A stretch of 11,140 nucleotides of DNA, taken from Halarchaeoplasma sp046498385. GTDB lineage: Archaea; Thermoplasmatota; Thermoplasmata; Halarchaeoplasmatales; Halarchaeoplasmataceae. The translations under genes were made by a program, and so were the position numbers. The stretch is taken from the NCBI GenBank assembly GCA_046498385.1, contig JAWOAU010000002.1, forward strand, positions 1 through 11,140. Direction: 5' to 3'. Below, one piece after another: positions 6,790-11,140 of the stretch; within the stretch, counting starts at the first letter, position 1; each line of letters begins with the position of its first letter. Below the pieces are notes generated by a model, which did not search any database, had not been told where the DNA came from, and saw only the letters and a program-made list of their open reading frames with translations.

Positions 6790-7507
6790 GGCAACGTTAT
6801 TCACCGGTCCATCGATCCTGTTGAACATCCATCTGGAAAGTATGTTTGACGAGGTGGATAGCCCGAGTAGCACACATCCGAATAAAAATGTATTTGCCTC
6901 GGCCATGGTCGGACCCAAGATCATTTCCCCAATGATCCAAGAAAAGACAAGGCCCTAGATTGCCACCAACAAGCCTTACATCGAGGAAGTTTCGAAGACC
7001 ACTGGGAACACCATATTCTTCCCTAAATTTTCGGTGGAACCACCCTGGAATTCAGTTAATCTAGAATATCATTGAACGACCGAGATTAAAGAACATGGAA
7101 CTGACTGCAGGGAGACACCCTATCGCGGCCTTGTTGATAACATCGTTGGGGATTCCGAAGATATAAATCAAAATGCCTATCAGAGGTGTATCGATAAAGG
7201 TTATACTTCCCATAACAAGAGAAACATTCGAAAAATACTTTCTCGCACCCACCTCATTTTTTATTATATCCAGATTTGAATCGAAGGGCAGGGAATCAAG
7301 TAAATTCCTTCTTACCTTCAACGCCTTTTCGAAAGCGATATACGTACCAAAACCGCTGATAGAAATCGCTATATGGGATGTCTTGTGGGATACAACAGCA
7401 GAAGGGTGGACAATTTGAGTGAAACGTAACCGTTGTCCGGAGCATTCACTGCTGAGGATTCCCCGTCCGATACCGTCAATCGTAGGATAATCGAGTTTTC
7501 TCATCAC
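6790..7507 (-). pseudogene. Broken multi-hairpin membrane protein resembling an A/V-type ATP synthase proteolipid (subunit K)
   Basis: The upstream part (7507-7061) is open for 148 codons. It ends in hydrophobic segments: ISISGFGTYIAFEKA, then LVMGSITFIDTPLIGILIYI, then AAIGCLPAVSSMFFNLG. After a +1 shift near 7061 the similarity goes on as ENLGKNMVFPVVFETSSM-stop-GLLVAI-stop-GL, with stops at 6976-6978 and 6955-6957. Then follow SWIIGEMILGPT and FLFGCVLLGLSTSSNIL. The acid-Thr then Gly six residues after the acid (ET....GLL) and the Gly-rich first helix match the ion-binding hairpin of subunit K, where ET(x)AIYGLL is usual; Tyr to stop and Leu to stop are single-base changes. The hairpin count and borders are uncertain, and the family call is tentative. 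That the frame is broken is the firmer claim. Confidence 0.45.
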
Positions 7508-7547
7508 ACAGAGTTGATTCTATGAGCGTTTTCCATTTAGGATTATT

Positions 7548-7922
7548 CTATGTGCCCATCTTCGTGTGGACCTTGTAGTACTTCTGAGGTATGGGATGTT
7601 TTCCGACGACCACAGGTATGTCGTACCTTTCCTCGATATATTCTTTAAAGGATCCGATCCTAGGGCATGGCGGGCATCCCATTATCAAATCGGTAGCAAG
7701 ATGTATCGCTTCCGCACCGTTATTTATCATCTCTTCCGGTGCATATTCCACGTTTCCGCCGGGACAGCCTCCGCAGGAGGTGTATCCGATAATCTCCACT
7801 TCTTTATCTTTGTATAGATCAAAAGCACCATCTCTTTTGGGGAGTGATCTCAAGCACTTACCTCCTGCACAGGAGCGGTATCTGTCGCAAATAATTATGC
7901 CAATTTTTATGGATTCCGCCAT
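7548..7922 (-). CDS. CGGC-domain protein (cysteine-rich, putative metal-binding)
   Basis: A 124-residue soluble protein of the CGGC family, small archaeal and bacterial proteins with predicted metal-binding Cys motifs and no settled function. Visible: KIGIIICDRYRSCAGGKC (Cys 12, 18, 23), the name-giving YTSCGGCPGG (Cys 50, 53), a Glu/Asn/Ala-rich helix with AEAIHLAT, then MGCPPCPRI (Cys 83, 86) and VVVGKHPIPQKYY (His 109). Length and motif order fit an intact family member. The start at 7922 has a TATA-like box ~35 bp ahead and GTGAT shortly before the ATG. The promoter lies across the fossil 3' end of asnA on the opposite strand. It stands alone: the gene downstream on this strand (7507) is broken. 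A redox or metal-related role is inference from the cysteines. Confidence 0.87.
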   Translation of the reverse strand: MAESIKIGIIICDRYRSCAGGKCLRSLPKRDGAFDLYKDKEVEIIGYTSCGGCPGGNVEYAPEEMINNGAEAIHLATDLIMGCPPCPRIGSFKEYIEERYDIPVVVGKHPIPQKYYKVHTKMGT

Positions 7923-7938
7923 TTTATCACATCACTGA

Positions 7939-8106
7939 AGATTAAAACAACTGCATATAAAACCGGATACCATCGGCGGCGGTATCGGTCAGTCACGATT
8001 GTGTATGCTCTTCCTGAAAAAAGCCCATGTTGGTGAAGTCCAGGCGGCTATATGGCCTGAAGAGATGATAGAGACCTGCATGAAAAACAATATCATTTTG
8101 CTTTGA
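7939..8106 (+). pseudogene. asnA: 3' remnant of asnA (aspartate-ammonia ligase)
   Basis: Translating from just after an in-frame TGA (7936-7938) gives a 55-codon tail. It contains DTIGGGIGQSRLCMLF and KKAHVGEVQAAIWPEEMIE and ends at a TGA at 8104-8106. This matches the C-terminus of AsnA, the class II synthetase-fold enzyme making asparagine from aspartate and ammonia: E. coli AsnA ends with TIGGGIGQSRLTMLLL, then PHIGQVQAGVWP (from memory). The motif 3 arginine (GGGIGQSR) is present. The remaining ~270 residues of the family are absent, since upstream sequence on this strand is antisense to the CGGC gene. It cannot encode a working ligase. The natural stop is preserved, so the 5' portion was lost by deletion or rearrangement. 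Confidence 0.8.
7955..7962 (-). promoter_or_regulatory. TATA-like box for the CGGC gene
   Basis: On the minus strand TTTTATAT stands 33-40 bp before the ATG at 7922, predicting a leader of about 10 nt. The box lies within the antisense strand of the asnA remnant. Confidence 0.5.
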
Positions 8107-8121
8107 AGGTCGTCACTAAAA

Positions 8122-8131
8122 TATTATATAT
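8122..8131 (+). promoter_or_regulatory. TATA-like box for the tandem-GNAT gene
   Basis: TATTATATAT is centred ~34 bp before ATG 8161, giving an expected leader of about 8 nt. It begins 16 bp after the asnA remnant's stop codon. Confidence 0.6.
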
Positions 8132-8160
8132 GAAATCCGCTCTTCGGGTTACAGGGAACC

Positions 8161-9120
8161 ATGACCCAAGAAAGCGGATTCCGTATAAGAACGTTCAGAG
8201 AAGGTGATTATGAAGATATCGTGATACTGCATAATCGTATATATCCGGACATAAAACAAAGCGTTGAATCACTGAGATACAACGATGAAAAGAAGTCGGA
8301 TAAATGCGGTCACCATAGGTTCATCGGAGAATTGAACGGAAAAGTTATCGGCCACGGACTTTATACCCAGTTCGAAAGGGACTATCGACCCGGCAAGTAC
8401 AATATATTGATAATGATAGATCCGGAATACAGGGCCAACGGATACGGCAAAATGTTTTACGATCATGTGATAGAGGAATTAAAAAAGCACGACCCCACAG
8501 AACTGGTTTGTAATGTTAGGGAGGATAAAAAGAAAGCCATCCAGTTTTTAGAAAAGAGGGGTTATATAAGATTTTTAAAAGAATGGCTCTCCGTTTTAGA
8601 TGTGGATGGATTCGATATGGAAGAATACCGGGGGTTAGAGGAAAAGTTAGCCGAGGAAGGTATATCCTTGACCTCCCTGGCAAACATAGAACACTGCGAG
8701 GAGAATAAAAACAAACTATACGAGATCCACGAAGAGATAATGGAAGACGTACCTATGCAGGACGAGTATACCGGAACAGACTACTACAGATATATCGACT
8801 ACTTGTTCGATCATCCTTACTCTTTTTTAGATGGGTTCATCTTAGCGATGAAAAAGGATGAATTCATAGGGATGAGCAGCAATTTTCATATCAAAAACGA
8901 TAACTATATCTTTACGGGGTTAACAGGAGTAAAAAAAGAGCACAGAGGTAAAGGTATAGCTACGGCTATGAAAGTGAAGTTGATAAAAAAAGCTAAAGAG
9001 AAAGGGATCCCGAAGATAAAGACCAGCAACGAGAAAAAAAATGAAGGTATAATACACATAAACAATAATCTGGGATTTGAGAATAAAGCCGCCTGGATCT
9101 CGTTTAAAAAGGAACTATAG
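8161..9120 (+). CDS. Tandem-domain GNAT acetyltransferase
   Basis: A 319-residue protein with two GNAT (acetyl-CoA-dependent N-acetyltransferase) domains in one chain, the layout seen in mycothiol-synthase-like proteins; the substrate cannot be told from sequence. The first domain (~7-148) begins FRIRTFREGDYEDIV and has the acetyl-CoA loop IDPEYRANGYGKMF (R91, G94-G96) and KKAIQFLEKRGY. The second (~166-319) has VKKEHRGKGIATAMK (R262, G263, G265) and NEGIIHINNNLGFE. Both pyrophosphate-binding loops look intact, so either site might be active. The start at 8161 sits behind a TATA-like box with a very short leader. The gene is richer in A runs (many AAA Lys codons) than the protease and surface-protein genes. 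It converges on a second, broken acetyltransferase gene 12 bp away. Confidence 0.88.
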   Translation: MTQESGFRIRTFREGDYEDIVILHNRIYPDIKQSVESLRYNDEKKSDKCGHHRFIGELNGKVIGHGLYTQFERDYRPGKYNILIMIDPEYRANGYGKMFYDHVIEELKKHDPTELVCNVREDKKKAIQFLEKRGYIRFLKEWLSVLDVDGFDMEEYRGLEEKLAEEGISLTSLANIEHCEENKNKLYEIHEEIMEDVPMQDEYTGTDYYRYIDYLFDHPYSFLDGFILAMKKDEFIGMSSNFHIKNDNYIFTGLTGVKKEHRGKGIATAMKVKLIKKAKEKGIPKIKTSNEKKNEGIIHINNNLGFENKAAWISFKKEL

Positions 9121-9132
9121 TGACGTGAAAAT

Positions 9133-9799
9133 TTATTCTATAACCGGTGTATCGATATCCTCAAGTCGGTCTTCGATATCCTTTAAGCGCTCTTCATAGT
9201 CTTATCTCCTTTTTTCCTTACCATCAGGTAAGTACCGGTCTCCTTCCCCTTGTATTTGATAGCAGCTTTGGAATGCCTTCTGAAGCCCACCTTATCGTAG
9301 AATTTCTGAGCATCTTTATTGTTAACGTTAACGTGGAGGTACAATTTATTATGATCCAGCAACTCTATGATCTGAGATCCTACACCCTCTCCCGGTAAAA
9401 AGGGTCTATTGAGAGTGTGTGTATATAGTAACCATCTTTATTCATATCTCCAGCTGTAACCTTACTCAGCTTAAAGAAAAGGGGGAGCTTTTTAATGAAC
9501 GGCCAGATACCCATACCCTTAGCGAAGGCCTTTCCGGAGGCCGCATCTATCTTTGACTTTTCGCCCACTTTAAAACCCGTTATCACGCCTATTAATTCTC
9601 CTTCATGCATGGCGCATTTTAGGTATGGAGGGGAGAAATAAGTATTATCTAGGTCCATCAATATCTTGATTATATCTATCCCTGTATCCCTATCACCATA
9701 AACTAGTGAATTCATCTTAGGATCTGCATCGTATATCAACTCGGCGACCGCATCTTTATCGTGCTTAGGGGGATCGAATTGTTCGAGAATTACGTTCAT
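9133..9799 (-). pseudogene. GNAT-family acetyltransferase gene broken by two one-base frameshifts
   Basis: Frame 1 starts at ATG 9799 (MNVILEQFDPPKHDKDAVAE), with AGAGGT ahead. It runs 139 codons through AMHEGELIGVITGF to HTLSIDPFYRERV and stops at 9380-9382. Stepping back one base near 9386 restores the GNAT acetyl-CoA loop (YRER-GVGSQIIELL) and gives NVNNKDAQKFYDKVGFRRHS, typical of the C-terminal half, up to a stop at 9183-9185. A second one-base step near 9201 gives an acidic coiled-coil-like end, YEERLKDIEDRLEDID, stopping at 9133. The repaired length would be ~222 residues. Each break needs only one missing base, so sequencing or assembly error is possible; otherwise the gene is inactive, losing half its acetyl-CoA site. 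It is not closely related to the neighbouring tandem GNAT by eye. Confidence 0.75.
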
Positions 9800-9857
9800 T
9801 TAAGGACCTCTTTTTTTACCATATTCAACTACTGCTATTTCAATATTGATGAAAACA

Positions 9858-9866
9858 CTTTTTACA
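9858..9866 (+). promoter_or_regulatory. TATA-like box for the Mth938-like gene
   Basis: CTTTTTACA is centred ~28 bp before ATG 9891, which fits a leaderless start there. If instead ATG 9849 is used, this box lies inside the gene. Confidence 0.35.
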
Positions 9867-9890
9867 CGACATGCCTATTATACAAATAAC

Positions 9891-10235
9891 ATGTCTAGCG
9901 GATGGATAGAGAGTCACTCCTTCGGAAAAATAGTCATAGACGGTGTGACATATCGGAAGGATATCATCTTACTCGGTAAAAAAGCGAAAAGTGATTGGCG
10001 TAGAAAAATGGGACACTTCCTGAAGCCCGAGGACCTAGGAATCGTTTTAGAATACCAACCGGAACTGTTGATCATAGGAACTGGAAGCAGCGGTAGGATG
10101 AAGGTGCCGGAAAACGTGAAGGACCGATTTGATTTCGATGTGGAAGTCTATGAAACAAAAAAGGCATGCAAACGATACAACCAGGCTTTGAAGGAAGGCT
10201 TGAAGATAGCCGGAGCCTTCCATCTCACTTGTTGA
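9891..10235 (+). CDS. Mth938-like domain protein (DUF498/NDUFAF3-type fold)
   Basis: A 114-residue soluble protein of the Mth938-like family, found in archaea, bacteria and as the mitochondrial complex I assembly factor NDUFAF3; the archaeal role is not established. Family marks: IESHSFGKIVIDGVTYRKDI (~6-25), DWRRKMGHFLKPEDL (~35-49), PELLIIGTGSSGRMKV (~57-72), then ACKRYNQAL (~92-100) and the conserved end AGAFHLTC. I chose ATG 9891 because it gives the usual family length and the usual N-terminus, and has a TATA-like box at leaderless spacing; ATG 9849 would add 14 residues (MKTLFTRHAYYTNN). It is transcribed alone, away from the broken acetyltransferase, and is followed by an AT-rich hairpin. 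Confidence 0.85.
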   Translation: MSSGWIESHSFGKIVIDGVTYRKDIILLGKKAKSDWRRKMGHFLKPEDLGIVLEYQPELLIIGTGSSGRMKVPENVKDRFDFDVEVYETKKACKRYNQALKEGLKIAGAFHLTC

Positions 10236-10257
10236 AATATGTAGTGGAACTCATTTT

Positions 10258-10277
10258 GGAATTTTTTGAAAAATTTC
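10258..10277 (+). terminator. Possible AT-rich hairpin terminator after the Mth938-like gene
   Basis: GGAATTTTTTGAAAAATTTC is a near-perfect inverted repeat with a T6 run, ~23 bp after the stop codon. It could end transcription from both sides. Confidence 0.4.
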
Positions 10278-10392
10278 AAATGTCCAATGAATACTGTGAA
10301 CTACACCGTCCCAAGTAACGTTGCTTCCGACGAGTACAATCCCTGTTCTTGCTCAGTACTCGGCGGTATCCTGAACGGTTGTGTGGGCTGCA

Positions 10393-10509
10393 TTATTCCT
10401 CTACCTTCTTTACTCTTACATGATCTCCTTCTTTAATATCGGAATCATTTGGAATAGTTATGAGTAGCTGATTAATCGATTTATTTTTCCATACCTTTCG
10501 GGTCATCAT
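10393..10509 (-). CDS. Small AbrB/SpoVT-like DNA-binding protein (38 residues)
   Basis: A short frame starting MMTRKVWKNKSINQLLITIP and continuing NDSDIKEGDHVRVKKVEE. This is a swapped-hairpin AbrB-type half-barrel: basic N-terminal strand, (L/I)ITIP turn, then IKEGDxVxVKKV. Such short AbrB-like proteins are common in archaea, alone or as antitoxin-like partners; they bind DNA as dimers. The start has two successive ATGs (10509, 10506), with GTGAT about 8 nt ahead. The stop overlaps an ATG (TAATG at 10391-10395) that opens a further 30-codon frame ending at 10301. That frame matches nothing I know and may be a truncated partner. The gene is too short for usual length cut-offs but its motif content is convincing. 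Confidence 0.65.
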   Translation of the reverse strand: MMTRKVWKNKSINQLLITIPNDSDIKEGDHVRVKKVEE

Positions 10510-10560
10510 AGAATATCACATGTTGCTTTCATCTCCAAGTTAAGGAGACTTCCCACAGCA

Positions 10561-10596
10561 AGAGTTAAAAAAAGGAAGGGGTTTTTTGGGTACTCT
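10561..10596. terminator. Bidirectional-looking terminator hairpin after the surface-protein gene
   Basis: AGAGT (10561-10565) pairs with ACTCT (10592-10596), and A7 (10567-10573) faces T6 (10582-10587). On the minus strand a run of T7 follows a C-rich segment ~65 bp after the stop of the gene ending at 10637, as expected for a U-run archaeal terminator. Confidence 0.5.
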
Positions 10597-10636
10597 TAAA
10601 GGGGCCGGGTGTCAGTACCGAGGTATACCCAGTATT

Positions 10637-11140
10637 TTATACTTCGTCTTCCTCGGGCACTTCTTCCATGTAGTCCTCTTCCTCGACGTCTTCTTCCACC
10701 AGTACCTCCTTTTTACCGCGCATCATCAAGAATGCGATGGCGAGTATGACGATTATCAGCAGAAGTAGCAGCCACCAGTAGTCTTCAAGGAATCCGGCAT
10801 CAGAGGATCCACCATCGTCATCGCCCTCCTCTGCAAAGACAGCGGTAATGGTCATGTCTTCGTTCATGGTCACCGTTGTCGACGCACCAGTTCCGCTGGC
10901 GTCGTCGGTCCATTCTTCGAATTCCCAACCATCTGCTGCCGTAGCTGTTACCGTTACGGAGGTTCCTTCGATATACGTGTGTGTACCTGCCTCGGGGTCG
11001 GTGGTACCCTCACCTTGGATGACTATAGTTAGATCGAACTCTTCCAGGTCCGTTTCGAATACGGCGGTGATGGAGTAATCGTCGTCCATGGTGATAGTTG
11101 TTTCAGCCGAAGTGGTGTCTGCGATAGTATCTATATCGCC
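10637..11140 (-). CDS. C-terminal part of a membrane-anchored surface protein with InlB-B-type repeats (5' end outside window)
   Basis: The frame is open to the right edge, so only the last 167 residues are seen. They comprise the tail of one repeat (TTITMDDDYSITAVFE) and one complete repeat of the divergent InlB B/bacterial repeat type: FDLTIVIQGEGTTDPEAG, THTYIEGTSVTVTATAADGW, EFEEWTDDASGTGASTTVTM, TITAVF. A short acidic Gly/Ser linker follows, then one membrane helix (WWLLLLLIIVILAIAFLMM), a basic stop signal (RGKK) and a highly acidic tail (EEDVEEEDYMEEVPEEDEV). The topology is extracellular repeats with a short cytosolic tail, the same plan as the surface protein at the left end of the window. 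These repeats are usual in large secreted or surface proteins of bacteria and archaea; the ligand is unknown. It ends before a hairpin with U-run. Confidence 0.85.
   Translation of the reverse strand, partial: GDIDTIADTTSAETTITMDDDYSITAVFETDLEEFDLTIVIQGEGTTDPEAGTHTYIEGTSVTVTATAADGWEFEEWTDDASGTGASTTVTMNEDMTITAVFAEEGDDDGGSSDAGFLEDYWWLLLLLIIVILAIAFLMMRGKKEVLVEEDVEEEDYMEEVPEEDEV

Noticed and set aside
7173..7418. 81-codon plus-strand frame
   Set aside because: It lies antisense to the membrane-protein pseudogene, which has recognisable hydrophobic hairpins; the plus frame has none and no promoter.
9147..9398. 83-codon plus-strand frame between the two acetyltransferase genes
   Set aside because: It is the antisense of the frameshifted C-terminal half of the acetyltransferase pseudogene, whose GNAT motifs explain the sequence better.
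1..11140. CRISPR array, tRNA/rRNA genes, full insertion sequence or prophage genes
   Set aside because: Read on both strands for spaced short direct repeats, cloverleaf-like segments, transposase motifs and phage structural genes; none was seen.

Overview
The window looks like an accessory stretch of an archaeal chromosome, most likely from a Thermoplasmata-type or related euryarchaeon; the lineage is inferred from gene content and is not proven. Support: several starts sit about 26 bp behind TATA-like boxes with little or no leader, internal genes of gene pairs have strong Shine-Dalgarno sites, Ile/Arg codons lean to ATA and AGA/AGG, surface proteins carry a C-terminal membrane anchor with an acidic tail, and there are archaeal-type two-domain winged-helix, CGGC, Mth938-like and AbrB-like proteins. 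No RNA gene, CRISPR array or complete insertion sequence was seen.

Layout. Bases 2-2200: 3' part of a large cell-surface protein made of repeated carboxypeptidase-regulatory-like beta domains, with one recently duplicated unit. 2239-3022: a small three-helix membrane protein and an overlapping winged-helix regulator behind one TATA box. 3105-3703: a junk junction holding a promoter plus short 5' gene remnant facing a truncated abiEii (AbiE toxin nucleotidyltransferase) pseudogene with a 47-bp insertion in its catalytic motif. 4004-6713: the most interesting locus, a gingipain-type (family C25) protease whose propeptide-like domain is a separate upstream gene, overlapping by 8 bp and coupled through an 8-nt perfect Shine-Dalgarno match; the protease also carries a GATase/DUF4350-like and a helix-hairpin-helix-like domain, and neither protein shows an export signal.

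6790-8106: a decay zone with a broken membrane-protein gene that resembles an A/V-type ATP synthase proteolipid, an intact CGGC-domain gene, and the last ~55 codons of an asnA (aspartate-ammonia ligase) gene lying across the CGGC promoter. 8161-9799: an intact tandem-GNAT acetyltransferase converging on a second acetyltransferase gene broken by two one-base frameshifts. 9891-10235: an Mth938-like protein. 10393-10509: a 38-residue AbrB-like protein missed by length cut-offs. 10637-11140: the C-terminal end of another surface protein with InlB-B-type repeats and a membrane anchor.

The functional themes are cell-surface display at both ends and a putative cytosolic protease cassette in the middle. 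Four broken genes lie between them, which suggests a region of high turnover; some of the one-base frameshifts could instead be assembly errors.
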